Positions 1 to 8,942 of a stretch of 64,000 bases of DNA are shown one piece after another. This DNA comes from Nitrososphaerota archaeon (lineage in GTDB: Archaea; Thermoproteota; Nitrososphaeria_A; Caldarchaeales; Calditenuaceae): the NCBI GenBank assembly GCA_009889515.1, contig WUQR01000139.1, forward strand, positions 124,001 to 188,000, in the 5' to 3' direction. A program made the position numbers and the translations under genes. Below the pieces are notes generated by a model that did not search any database, was not told the DNA's origin, and saw only the letters and a program-made list of their open reading frames with translations. Numbering within the stretch: the stretch's first letter is position 1; each line of letters opens with the position of its first letter.

Positions 1-1021
1 ACTAAGCCCAAGACAGCTTCTCCGAAGGATACAGCTAGGCCTCCCAGTAAACATCGACCCATACCTCTGCATGATGTGCAGGGCATGCGAATCAGTATGC
101 CCGCGAAATGTTAAAGTCACAAGAGTAATTCAAGAGTTGAGGAGAATCTGGTTCAGGAGCAACAGAACCCCCGCACAACTCACTCAAGCCCTCTGGAGGG
201 TCTATGAGGATGGAAACCCGTGGGGCTACCCCTCCCGGACAAGAGGCCAATGGCTCGACAAGCTGGGCTCAAACATAGCGAAGAAGAGAAGCGATACGCT
301 CCTCTACATCGGATGCATCTCATCTTACGATATACGACTCCAGAGAATAGCATCCGCGATAGTGAAGCTCCTTCTTAAGGCAGGAGTCGATTTCACAGTC
401 CTCGGAGACGAAGAGAGGTGTTGCGGCGACCCCGTCTTTCACGCCGGTGAGACAGACTTCCTTGAAGAACTGGTCAGCGAGAACATAGCCAAGTTCAACT
501 CTCTAGGTATCAGGAGGATAATAGCCCTCTCCCCCCACTGCTACATCATGTTCCGGGACATCTATCCCAAGTATGGAGGAGAGTATGAGGTCCACCACTA
601 CACAGAGTATCTCGCAGAGCTCATGGACGCGGGGAAACTATCACTCAATGCACAGCTAGATGCGAGAGTAACCTATCACGACCCATGCTATCTAGGTAGA
701 TACGCAAAGATATACGAACAGCCTCGAAGACTGATAGAGAGTGTCAAACAACTTTCATTCTCAGAAATGAGCCTCTCAAAAGAACTATCCCTCTGCTGCG
801 GAGGAGGAGGGGGGCGGATACTGTTGGAGTCAAAACCCGAGGAGAGACCATCAAACATGAGGGTAAAACAAGCAGTTGAAACAGGGTCAGAAATCTTGGT
901 AACCTCGTGCCCCTACTGCATAATAAACTTCGAAGACTCTGCAAAGGTTCAGAAAGCACCCCTTAGGGTAATGGATGTTGCGGAGCTTCTAGAAGCTGCG
1001 GTAGGTGGTCAAGATGGGTGA
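1..1021 (+). CDS. Fe-S oxidoreductase with CCG domains (5' end cut by window)
   Basis: The reading frame is open from base 2, so the gene begins before the window. Visible in order: a ferredoxin-type cluster (CMMCRACESVCP), then two cysteine-rich CCG modules, the first ending in ERCCGDP and the second in LCCGGGGG. This arrangement is typical of the HdrD/GlpC/LutA-like family, which passes electrons through 4Fe-4S and non-cubane clusters at the membrane. The stop codon overlaps the start of etfA, so the two are translationally linked. The context suggests it hands electrons from the electron-transfer flavoprotein to the quinone pool or a disulfide. The substrate dehydrogenase is not visible. 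An ATG at 71 lies inside the ferredoxin motif and is not the true start. Confidence 0.85.
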   Translation, partial: LSPRQLLRRIQLGLPVNIDPYLCMMCRACESVCPRNVKVTRVIQELRRIWFRSNRTPAQLTQALWRVYEDGNPWGYPSRTRGQWLDKLGSNIAKKRSDTLLYIGCISSYDIRLQRIASAIVKLLLKAGVDFTVLGDEERCCGDPVFHAGETDFLEELVSENIAKFNSLGIRRIIALSPHCYIMFRDIYPKYGGEYEVHHYTEYLAELMDAGKLSLNAQLDARVTYHDPCYLGRYAKIYEQPRRLIESVKQLSFSEMSLSKELSLCCGGGGGRILLESKPEERPSNMRVKQAVETGSEILVTSCPYCIINFEDSAKVQKAPLRVMDVAELLEAAVGGQDG

Positions 1022-1985
1022 GATATGGTCTTTCGTGGAAGTGGGGCCCGAAGGGATTGAGGATGTATCATTGGAGATAATCGGTAAAGCGGCTGAACTT
1101 GGGGCTCAGAGTAATACGAGAACTGCAGCCGTCCTAACAGGCTGGGGAATGGAAGAAATCGTCAAAGAAGTCTCAAGATACCCCGTCGACAAAGTGTACT
1201 ATGTTGAACACAGTGAACTGGCTGTCTATGACCCGGCGAAACACGCCATGGCCCTACACCAGCTGGTTGAGAGGGAGAAACCCGAGACAGTGCTTTTCGG
1301 AGCAACCTATAATGGGGTCGACATAGCCGCTAGGCTGGCCGTTAGGACTGGGGCAGGACTAATAGCCCATGTAACATACCTCGGCATAGACCCCTCAGAC
1401 GGGAGACTAATAGGACATGTACCGGGCTTTGGCGGGAGCATCGTAGCTGTCTGCAAATTCAGGCCAGGCGTCCTACAGATTGCGACGGTGAGGCCGGGAG
1501 TTTTCGAGAAGCCGAGCCCAACAGGGCGTGAGGCGGAGATCCAAAGGTTTAGCCCTGATCTCCATCCGACAGATGGGTGGAAAATAGTTGAGAGGCATGT
1601 GGCAAAGGTGGTGGACATTACGAGGGCTGAAAAAGTTGTTGTGGCAGGGATGGGGACCGGAGGAGACCTCACCCTCATCAAGACGCTCGCCGAGAAAATG
1701 GGTGCACAACTGGCGGTAACGAGGCCCCTAGCAGACCTAGGCCTTGCACCCAGAGACGTTCAAGTAGGCTCCACAGGCGTCAGCCTAAGATCTAAGATTG
1801 CTTTAATCCTAGGAGTTAGTGGAGCGTCACACTTCGTCTCAGGTATCCGCGATGTGAAGACAGTAATCTCGGTCAACATCGACAGAAACGCCCCGATATT
1901 CCAGTTCTCCGACTACTGCGTGGAAGCTGACCTATTCAAACTAGTTCCAAGGATTGTTGAGGAGCTTGAGAAGGAGGGTGGATGA
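1014..1985 (+). CDS. etfA: Electron transfer flavoprotein alpha subunit
   Basis: EtfA forms a heterodimer with EtfB and binds FAD. The C-terminal FAD-binding region is clear (VSGASHFVSGIRD, then NIDRNAPIFQFSD). The N-terminal half is the Rossmann-like ETF domain. I prefer the ATG at 1014, which has GGTGG about five bases upstream; a GTG at 1005 is the alternative. It overlaps the end of the Fe-S gene, and etfB starts right after its stop, so the three form one operon. ETF carries electrons from acyl-CoA or hydroxyacid dehydrogenases to the respiratory chain; which dehydrogenase uses it here is unknown. Confidence 0.93.
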   Translation: MGEIWSFVEVGPEGIEDVSLEIIGKAAELGAQSNTRTAAVLTGWGMEEIVKEVSRYPVDKVYYVEHSELAVYDPAKHAMALHQLVEREKPETVLFGATYNGVDIAARLAVRTGAGLIAHVTYLGIDPSDGRLIGHVPGFGGSIVAVCKFRPGVLQIATVRPGVFEKPSPTGREAEIQRFSPDLHPTDGWKIVERHVAKVVDITRAEKVVVAGMGTGGDLTLIKTLAEKMGAQLAVTRPLADLGLAPRDVQVGSTGVSLRSKIALILGVSGASHFVSGIRDVKTVISVNIDRNAPIFQFSDYCVEADLFKLVPRIVEELEKEGG

Positions 1986-1986
1986 A

Positions 1987-2769
1987 ATGGACATAGTGGT
2001 GTGTGTTAAGGTTGTTCCAAAGGTTGAGCAAGTTAGGTTTGACCCAATAACTAAGACAGTGGACAGGGCATCGGCTGAGAATGAGCTGAACGATGCAGAT
2101 AAAAACGCCGTCGAGGCAGCGCTGCAACTCAAGGACAGGCATGGTGGGAAGGTCACAGTGTTGTCTATGGGACCACCATTCTTTGAGCCCTTCCTAAAGC
2201 TGTGCGTAGCTATGGGCGCTGACGACGCGATACTCCTCTCCGACAAAGCCTTCGCGGGGGCAGACACATACGCCACATCATATGTCTTAGCCCAGGCCAT
2301 AAAAAGGCTAAAGCCAGACATAGTCCTCTGCGGCGAGAGTACCTCTGACTCAGGAACATCTCAGGTCCCTCCCCAGATAGCCGAGTGGCTCGGATACCAC
2401 AACATCTCCTATGTATCACAAATTAGCATAGAGGATAGAGCTGTAGTAGCTAAACGCACGGTAAGAGGCGGGTATGAAGTGGTGAAAGTACCGTTACCTG
2501 TAGTAGTGTCAGTAGAGCTAGGAAGCAACACGCCCAGATTTCCCGACTTTAAGAGAAAGAGATGGGCCGAACGAGAGTTCAAAATAACAGTGTGGACTGC
2601 TAACGACCTCGAGCTGGATTTAAACCTCACAGGCAAGACAGGGTCAAGGACAGACGTAATCGAGCTCCAGTCAATAGCGCCACCCCAGAGGCTGAGAAAG
2701 TTCCTCGAGGGCTCAGAAGAAGAAAAAGCGAAGACAATCGTAAAAATACTTAAAGAGTTAAAAACCTAA
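1987..2769 (+). CDS. etfB: Electron transfer flavoprotein beta subunit
   Basis: Partner of EtfA. It starts with the family-typical MDIVVCVKVVPKVEQVRFD and contains the AMP/FAD-side segment LCGESTSDSGTSQVPPQIAE. The start at 1987 is chosen over an in-frame ATG at 1954 because it matches the family N terminus, has GGAGGGTG upstream, and lies one base after the etfA stop. Length (260 aa) is normal. The operon appears to end here; the next gene is convergent. Confidence 0.94.
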   Translation: MDIVVCVKVVPKVEQVRFDPITKTVDRASAENELNDADKNAVEAALQLKDRHGGKVTVLSMGPPFFEPFLKLCVAMGADDAILLSDKAFAGADTYATSYVLAQAIKRLKPDIVLCGESTSDSGTSQVPPQIAEWLGYHNISYVSQISIEDRAVVAKRTVRGGYEVVKVPLPVVVSVELGSNTPRFPDFKRKRWAEREFKITVWTANDLELDLNLTGKTGSRTDVIELQSIAPPQRLRKFLEGSEEEKAKTIVKILKELKT

Positions 2770-2844
2770 ACTTGAAGCGCCACCACTCCTCTGCATAGGG
2801 AGAAGCTTAAACAACACCTGCATTTATACAAATATATTTAGTAA

Positions 2845-3924
2845 TTACATGTTTAGTATGGTGCAGCTGTCAAACCCAATAACAACCTCCTTGCCCTTAG
2901 AGTCCAAAAAGTTGAACCGTTCAGCGCCGTAAGTGTCAACCTTTAGAAGTAGCCCGTTAACGTTTATGTTCAGTCTCACGGTTGTTCCAATAAAGATGGC
3001 GTCTTCAACAGTGCCCTTAAAAGAATTTAGATAGCTTTTCTGGTCATCGGGATTAATCACTTTTATGTCTTCGGGTCTTATGCTGATGAAGTATCTCCTC
3101 CGCCTATCTAATAGGATGCTTGGATGCCTGACTCTTATCTCTAGTCCAGAGGCCTCAAGTGTCGCGATCCCACCCTTCTCGTCATAGTCCTTTAAACTCG
3201 TCTCTATGAAGTTAGTTGTCCCTATGAATGAGGCGATGAAAGGTGTTCTCGGGTTAGTGTATATCTCAAGTGGAGTTCCTTCTTGTTCTATTCTTCCATT
3301 GTTCATGACGTAAACTCTGTCTGATATAGCGAAAGCCTCAGCTTGGTCGTGGGTCACGTATATCAATGTCTTCCTAGTCTCTCTCTGAATCCTTCTAATC
3401 TCGTACTTCAGCTCGTCCTTGAGTTTCGCGTCTATATTGCTGAGAGGCTCGTCAAAGAGGAGGACTTCAGGATCGGTGGCTAGAACGCGTGCGATTTCCA
3501 CCCTTTGAGCTTGACCACCGCTTAGCTGGGAGGGCATTCTATCCTCATACCCCTCCATATGTACCAGCCGCAGAGCTTCTTTCACTCTTTCCTGAATCAC
3601 TCTTTTCGGCATTTTCCTCATTTCCAATCCAAACGCTACATTTTTGTATACATTCATGTGTGGAAATAGAGCTACTCGTTGAAATACGAATCCTATATTC
3701 CGCTTATCTGGAGGGAGAGAAGTGACGTCTCTCTCATCGAAGAATATTCGCCCCCCATCAGGCTGTATGAGACCCGCGAGCATACGCAGCGTTGTGGATT
3801 TGCCACAACCACTTGGACCGAGGATAGTTACTAACTCTCCTTCTCGCGCCCTGAGAGTAACTTTGTCTACAGCGACGAATGAGCCATATCTCTTGACGAG
3901 GTCTATAGCCTCCACTCTTGTCAT
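2845..3924 (-). CDS. ABC transporter ATP-binding protein (PotA/FbpC-like)
   Basis: ATPase of an importer. It shows Walker A (GPSGCGKST), the signature LSGGQAQRVEIARVLA, Walker B (VLLFDEPLSNIDAKL) and the switch histidine (YVTHDQAEAF). The last 120 residues form a TOBE-type regulatory domain, as in PotA, FbpC and MalK. The ATG at 3924 has an AGGTGG element just upstream and is preferred over a GTG at 3933. It is the last gene of a minus-strand operon (binding protein, two permeases, ATPase). Sequence alone does not separate polyamine, iron or thiamine specificity. Confidence 0.92.
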   Translation of the reverse strand: MTRVEAIDLVKRYGSFVAVDKVTLRAREGELVTILGPSGCGKSTTLRMLAGLIQPDGGRIFFDERDVTSLPPDKRNIGFVFQRVALFPHMNVYKNVAFGLEMRKMPKRVIQERVKEALRLVHMEGYEDRMPSQLSGGQAQRVEIARVLATDPEVLLFDEPLSNIDAKLKDELKYEIRRIQRETRKTLIYVTHDQAEAFAISDRVYVMNNGRIEQEGTPLEIYTNPRTPFIASFIGTTNFIETSLKDYDEKGGIATLEASGLEIRVRHPSILLDRRRRYFISIRPEDIKVINPDDQKSYLNSFKGTVEDAIFIGTTVRLNINVNGLLLKVDTYGAERFNFLDSKGKEVVIGFDSCTILNM

Positions 3925-3938
3925 CAGTTCCACCTAGA

Positions 3939-4751
3939 TTAGATCATTATGGCCCCCCTCAAATATTTTGTCCCAAAGAATTTTAGATAGAGAATCACGA
4001 TGGCAAGTGATACTAGTTGGAGAACGGTCGCCTCTGCGGCAACGAACGGTTGAATCCCCGCGTGTCTAATGTCGCTGAAAACCTGAAGCGGGGCCGTTTT
4101 AACCCTAGTGGGGCCGGACAATAACAGGGCTGTGATGAATTCATTCAGTGATAATACAAGAATTAGGACGACACCAGCTGTTATGCCGGGGCCAACAAGG
4201 GGTAGCGTTACTTTGAAGAAGGTTTTCAGCCTCCCAGCCCCAAGACACCTAGCCGCCTCTTCATAGACAGGGTCGAGGTTCCTGAAGGCCACTATCGCTG
4301 TTAAGAGTGCTAAAAGCATGAAGCCAGTGGAATATGCAACTACAAACCCCCAAAAACCTAAGAGGAACTTATAGACAAAATAGTAACTTAGTACAAGTGC
4401 GAGACCGTATGATATGCCAGGAACATACCAGACGCCGTTAAGATAAGTAAAGATTAATCTCTTGGCCTTTAGTTCATATTTTACAAGAGCATAGGCTGCC
4501 GGAACTGCTATAGCAACATCTATCGCCACAGTAAGCAGCGATATTGAAACGTTTACGAGCACTTTATCCCAAAATGCCTCGGATATCATTGTGTAGGATT
4601 GGAACGATATAGTTATGCTTCCGTCAGGATTATAGACGACAATAGCCCTGTATAGAGTTATTGAAAGGGGTAGGAGTATTGCCGTACAGACAAGGATGAG
4701 GTAAAGATAAGATAGGATGGATGAGAGCCTTTCATACATTCCTCTGCCCAT
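3939..4751 (-). CDS. ABC transporter permease (PotC-like)
   Basis: Integral membrane permease, 270 residues, with six predicted membrane segments. It carries the EAA loop that docks on the ATPase (YEEAARCLGAGRLKTFF). Its start overlaps the stop of the upstream permease by one base, and the ATPase gene follows closely, so the three are translated together. It belongs to the family that includes PotC and the second half of FbpB. Confidence 0.9.
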   Translation of the reverse strand: MGRGMYERLSSILSYLYLILVCTAILLPLSITLYRAIVVYNPDGSITISFQSYTMISEAFWDKVLVNVSISLLTVAIDVAIAVPAAYALVKYELKAKRLIFTYLNGVWYVPGISYGLALVLSYYFVYKFLLGFWGFVVAYSTGFMLLALLTAIVAFRNLDPVYEEAARCLGAGRLKTFFKVTLPLVGPGITAGVVLILVLSLNEFITALLLSGPTRVKTAPLQVFSDIRHAGIQPFVAAEATVLQLVSLAIVILYLKFFGTKYLRGAIMI

Positions 4752-5593
4752 CAGATTAGGACACCCCTGCTAAACTTAACTACAACATAGAAGACAACCA
4801 TAGTTATTGCTACGACCATGACGCCGATGGCAGCTCCCATTCCGAAGTCGGACGTAACTAGGCTGGTTGTCCATATTTGGTTGGATAAGACTCTGGTTCC
4901 AAGTATTGGTCCGCCGAGAAGTACAGGTATTGCAAGTGTTCCAAGGTTCCATCCAAAACTTGTCAGCCAGCCAGTTATTATTCCTGGAAGACTTAGCGGT
5001 AGAGTCACCCTCAGAAATGTCTTCAGCCTGCTAGCCCCTAAGCATCTTGCCGCCTCTTCATAAGAGCGGTCTATCCCCTGTAAAGATATGCCGATGTTGT
5101 ATACAACGAATGGCAGAGTATAAAGCGACATTCCAAATATCGCCATAGGGGCTGAGTATAAGACATCTAGAGGTGATATGCCGAGTGTGTCGAGGAGGCG
5201 TGAAACCGGTCCGCCTGGAAGGATCAGGTAAAGAAGACCATATGCTATGTAAAGCTCGCCGAAGAGGGGTATGATTAGTATCGCCCTGAATACATCTGCA
5301 AACCGTGTGACTTTGCGGAGAAGGATATAGGCGAATGGGTAGCCTATTATTATATCTATTAGACCGGCCATGCCTGCCAAGAAGAATGTGTTCTGAAAAT
5401 CTATCCTATATATTCGAAACATCTTGACATAATTATCAAGAGTATAAACCGGTGAAAAAAAGAATGTGTCCCTATATGTAAAGCTCACAATTAAGATCAT
5501 GATAAGTGGCAAAAAGAAAAAGAGTGATTGGAGGGCTATAGCGGGGGTTATCAGAGGGAGCGTTGCCCAGCGACGCCCCACCGATGTCGTCAC
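4751..5593 (-). CDS. ABC transporter permease (PotB-like)
   Basis: First of two permeases in the importer operon, 280 residues, hydrophobic throughout, with an EAA loop (YEEAARCLGASRLKTFL) nearly identical to that of its neighbour. It starts with GTG. It lies 12 bases after the binding-protein gene. Together with the PotC-like partner it would form the heterodimeric channel. Specificity is undetermined. Confidence 0.9.
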   Translation of the reverse strand: MTTSVGRRWATLPLITPAIALQSLFFFLPLIMILIVSFTYRDTFFFSPVYTLDNYVKMFRIYRIDFQNTFFLAGMAGLIDIIIGYPFAYILLRKVTRFADVFRAILIIPLFGELYIAYGLLYLILPGGPVSRLLDTLGISPLDVLYSAPMAIFGMSLYTLPFVVYNIGISLQGIDRSYEEAARCLGASRLKTFLRVTLPLSLPGIITGWLTSFGWNLGTLAIPVLLGGPILGTRVLSNQIWTTSLVTSDFGMGAAIGVMVVAITMVVFYVVVKFSRGVLI

Positions 5594-5605
5594 CTCAATG
5601 TATCT

Positions 5606-6919
5606 TTAGGCGCCTATCAATTCTTTATAGATATTGATCCATTCTGGGGCATGCTCATTCACATAGAGCCAATCGATCTTCGGGAACTTTCGTGCTTCCT
5701 CGATTGTTGGGTAGACTTCATATATGCCTTTGGGTCCAAGAGCGTTAACCCAATCGGGCACATATTGCTCATAATCGGGGCCCAGTGGTCCTTCCTCTGC
5801 CCTTAGCCAGAGTTCTTTAGTGTATTGTTTGTATTTGTTTATGTCGGGGAGTTGGTGGAGTGGGCTAATCAACCAGTCAGCAGCCACCTGTGCGAGGAGA
5901 GGATGCTCAACATCCTTCGGAATCCATAGGACGCCCGGCAGGTTCGGGTGCTGGCTGTTAAACTTCCAAGGTAAAACTTGGCTTCCCTTAAGCTCTGGTC
6001 TAGTTACAGAGTATCCCTCACCTAGGGCACACCAGTATGCAGAAGCCCAACTTATGTCCCTGCCAAGCAGCTCATCTAACTCGGCTTCATCACTGGTATA
6101 CTTTAATACGTTCGGATGGATGTTATCGGCTATCCACTTAAGCACCTCCCTCATCTCCTGGGGATTCTTGTAGTTCTTGCCCAGTTCCTGCGCCATTACG
6201 ACGAGCCATCCCCAGAAGCCGTTGTCCTCAAACACCCATAACGTTATTTTCCCCTCAAGCCTCTTGTCTGCCAGCGCACGCCAAGAATTAAACCAATCAC
6301 CTACCTGCTTCGTGTTCACAGTGAAATTCGCGAGGCCATGCTGCTGAAACTGTATTCCGTACGGCATTCTTAAGAAGTAATAGTCAACCATTGCTGTGTT
6401 AGGCACTAGGGGTGATGGTAGGAAGGGCACGGCTATTCCTTTTGCAACAGCCTCTTCGAAGAAATTCTCTTCGATGTGCATTATGTCGTATGGTGCTTTA
6501 AGACCTGCCGAATATGCTGAATAAAGCTGGAACATGAATCCACCCTTAGCCTCTTGGGTCCCAAGAATGTCAATATCGACATTCACATCGTACATCATAG
6601 CCACATAATCCTTAAACTCTTGGACGAAGGCCGTATCGACCAAGCCCCAGTATGTCCAATTAGCCATTATAAGCTTTCCTTCACTCGCTAACGTGTCCTG
6701 AACCTCTTTGAAGGTCATATACTTGTTAACGATTGGTATCCAGCGTCTGCCCTCCCAGCCCTTCTTAGCAACAGGCACCTCAACCTCCCGTGTTACTTCT
6801 TGGACGATCCGCTGTGGGAAAGCTAAAGATCCCAAGGCGGCGCCGACGACTAACCCGCCTACAGTCCCTGCGACGGTTCCTAGAAAGGCACGCCTATTCG
6901 ACTTTGGTTTTTCAGTCAT
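5606..6919 (-). CDS. Tat-exported ABC substrate-binding protein (PotD-like family)
   Basis: Extracellular solute-binding protein of the importer. The N terminus has a twin-arginine motif (SNRRAFLG) followed by a Gly/Ala-rich hydrophobic stretch, so export by Tat is likely, with membrane anchoring possible. I place the start at the ATG at 6919 because a TATA-like box at 6947-6954 is centred about 31 bases upstream. A longer frame to 6970 would run through that box. The mature part is a two-lobe type with aromatic-rich segments near DISWASAYWCALGEG. Family membership suggests polyamine-like or organic cation ligands, but the ligand cannot be read from sequence. Confidence 0.85.
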   Translation of the reverse strand: MTEKPKSNRRAFLGTVAGTVGGLVVGAALGSLAFPQRIVQEVTREVEVPVAKKGWEGRRWIPIVNKYMTFKEVQDTLASEGKLIMANWTYWGLVDTAFVQEFKDYVAMMYDVNVDIDILGTQEAKGGFMFQLYSAYSAGLKAPYDIMHIEENFFEEAVAKGIAVPFLPSPLVPNTAMVDYYFLRMPYGIQFQQHGLANFTVNTKQVGDWFNSWRALADKRLEGKITLWVFEDNGFWGWLVVMAQELGKNYKNPQEMREVLKWIADNIHPNVLKYTSDEAELDELLGRDISWASAYWCALGEGYSVTRPELKGSQVLPWKFNSQHPNLPGVLWIPKDVEHPLLAQVAADWLISPLHQLPDINKYKQYTKELWLRAEEGPLGPDYEQYVPDWVNALGPKGIYEVYPTIEEARKFPKIDWLYVNEHAPEWINIYKELIGA

Positions 6920-6946
6920 ATTCGGAGTTGTGAACAACGGTGGCGG

Positions 6947-6954
6947 CATATAAA
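6947..6954 (-). promoter_or_regulatory. TATA-like box of the ABC importer operon
   Basis: On the minus strand this reads TTTATATG, centred about 31 bases before the ATG at 6919, the usual archaeal distance for a transcript with almost no leader. Confidence 0.6.
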
Positions 6955-7095
6955 TTTTTACTACAGGCACTAGTTACTATACGCGATGCTGTTTTCGGCA
7001 GGTATTGGATGACTAACTTACTAACAATACATTTACAAGCCCTTCAGCCGTCACGCTCCCTAGCTGCTGAAAATAGTTTTCATGCGTGCTTACGG

Positions 7096-7569
7096 CTACC
7101 TATTGACTATCAAATGGATAAACCCTAGAACTATTGGAGTCAGTCCACACACTAGGCCTAAGGTGTACATCATGACTAGGTTGGGACTGAATAGCCACCT
7201 CCACATGATAAGCATGGTGAGTGTAGTCGTCATAACGCCTGAGAATATCAGGAGAATGCCTACATAGCGTTTTGAACCTACATTAGCCGGGAGGAGTAAT
7301 GCCGTTGAAACTGCCTGTGACAAAAACCCAGTAATCCAGAGAGCAAGGTATGGGTGGGGGAGGAGAAATGTCTGGAGTAAGGTGAAGTCGCCGAATAGGA
7401 CGGCTTGGCGCCCTCTTAAACCCATAAAAGAGAAGGGAAGATTAACCCAAATCCAGTTCACAGTCAGCGACGCGATAGAGCCACAAAATAGAATCAAATG
7501 AAGGGCTCTTCCCATCAAATCTAGAAACTGAATATATGCTAAAAACCTTTTACTAATGGACACCGACAT
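7096..7569 (-). CDS. Small polytopic membrane protein, unknown function
   Basis: About 157 residues with four hydrophobic segments suited to spanning the membrane. I do not recognise the family. The open frame extends upstream to 7776, but that part is polar, low in coding character and overlaps the divergent M20 gene, so I start at the methionine at 7569 (MSVSISKRFLAY). Another possible start is 7515 (MGRALHLILFCG), which has AT-rich sequence at a fitting distance. It stands alone, between the ABC importer and the M20 gene. Confidence 0.5.
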   Translation of the reverse strand: MSVSISKRFLAYIQFLDLMGRALHLILFCGSIASLTVNWIWVNLPFSFMGLRGRQAVLFGDFTLLQTFLLPHPYLALWITGFLSQAVSTALLLPANVGSKRYVGILLIFSGVMTTTLTMLIMWRWLFSPNLVMMYTLGLVCGLTPIVLGFIHLIVNR

Positions 7570-7694
7570 GGGACCCCGAAACGGACGTCTACCTAGACAG
7601 CAGATGCTTAGAACTAGCGAACAATCTATCTCGGCAATAGCAATCTCCTCTCTCATCTCTCTATTTTTATATTCGTCTAATGTGTGAAAACGTT

Positions 7695-8825
7695 GTGAAG
7701 GTTGAGGAATTAGCTGCCCTGTTGATATCGTTTCCCACGGAGATGCCGCCGGGGAATGAGGAGGAGTGCGCTGCATATCTTAAGGACTATTTCCACGACC
7801 TAGATATAGAGAAGTGCGAGATTGAGATGCACAGGTTTGCTGAAAAGAGGGCAAATCTTATTGTGCGTATAGGTCCTCTGGGCAGGGCTGGGCTCCTCTT
7901 CTCAGGACATATCGACGTCGTCCCAGCTGGTGATCCAAACATGTGGGACACACCAGCATTTGAGCCCAGAATCCGTGAAGGAAGACTCTATGGTAGAGGT
8001 GCAGCTGACATGAAGGGTGGGGTAGCTGCACTGGTAAAAGCTATCGAGACCTTTAAGGATAAAGAATTGAAGCGTGGAATAATCTTCATAGCAACAGCCG
8101 GTGAGGAAAAGGACTTCGACGGGCTCAAAGCACTAATTAGAGATGGAAAACTGAGAGATGGTGATGCACTTTACGGTGTTATAGGGGAGCCTACCGAGCT
8201 CCGCGTGGTCAGAGCTCACAAGGGAGGTGCAATATTCAAGATAACTTCTCGTGGCCGCAGCGCCCATTCAAGTAGGCCCGACTTGGGCATAAACGCCATA
8301 GAGAATGCGGCGCATTTCATAGTAGAGCTGATAGGCCTGAGGGAAAAACTAGGCGAGCTACAGGACCCGGATCTTGGATCGTCGGTACTCTCCACGACAA
8401 TTATCGAAGGTGGGATAAAGGAGAATGTAATACCGGAAAGCTGTCAGATGATAGTTGACTGCCGTATGATCCCAGCTCACAGTAGCGAGTATATTCGTTC
8501 GCGGCTCGAAGAGTTGGCATCAAGGCTCAGAGAAAAACTCCCCACTCTCCATCTAACTATAACCGAAATATTCAGCTACGATCCACTCAATACGCCGCGA
8601 GACCATCCCTTTGTAAAGCTATGTGAAGAGATCACTGGACAAGCATCCGAAACCGCTCCATACGGCACCGAAGGCCCATTATATCAGAAACTGGATATAC
8701 CCACAGTAATACTTGGGCCCGGAAACGTAAAGCAAGCCCACATTCCAAACGAATACGTAGAGATAAAACAGCTCCACCAGGCACAATCAATATACGAAGA
8801 ACTCATAAGACGTATTTGCCTCTAA
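7695..8825 (+). CDS. M20-family metallo-deacylase (ArgE/DapE-like)
   Basis: Zinc-dependent amidohydrolase of the ArgE/DapE/ACY1 group. Motifs: the metal ligand histidine in FSGHIDVVPAGD, the bridging aspartate in GRGAADMKGG, the catalytic glutamates in TAGEEKD, and the late histidine in KQAHIPNEYV. Family members remove acyl groups from acyl-amino acids or act as peptidases; the substrate is not evident. The GTG at 7695 sits about 26 bases after a TATA-like box (7666-7673), whereas the ATG at 7680 is only about 10 bases from it; 7680 remains the alternative start. Confidence 0.88.
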   Translation: MKVEELAALLISFPTEMPPGNEEECAAYLKDYFHDLDIEKCEIEMHRFAEKRANLIVRIGPLGRAGLLFSGHIDVVPAGDPNMWDTPAFEPRIREGRLYGRGAADMKGGVAALVKAIETFKDKELKRGIIFIATAGEEKDFDGLKALIRDGKLRDGDALYGVIGEPTELRVVRAHKGGAIFKITSRGRSAHSSRPDLGINAIENAAHFIVELIGLREKLGELQDPDLGSSVLSTTIIEGGIKENVIPESCQMIVDCRMIPAHSSEYIRSRLEELASRLREKLPTLHLTITEIFSYDPLNTPRDHPFVKLCEEITGQASETAPYGTEGPLYQKLDIPTVILGPGNVKQAHIPNEYVEIKQLHQAQSIYEELIRRICL

Positions 8826-8909
8826 CACGATGCTACATATTTCGTTAGATTATGTTGAATGTCGATTTTCATGCCTCGCTAATCAGCCACAAAAACAGAG
8901 CAAATCTCC

Positions 8910-8917
8910 TTAAATAC
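8910..8917 (+). promoter_or_regulatory. TATA-like box for the ACC deaminase-like gene
   Basis: TTAAATAC, centred about 29 bases before the TTG start at 8943. The spacing indicates a leaderless transcript and supports that start. Confidence 0.6.
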
Positions 8918-8942
8918 AACCTTAATACTGAACGTTATTGAT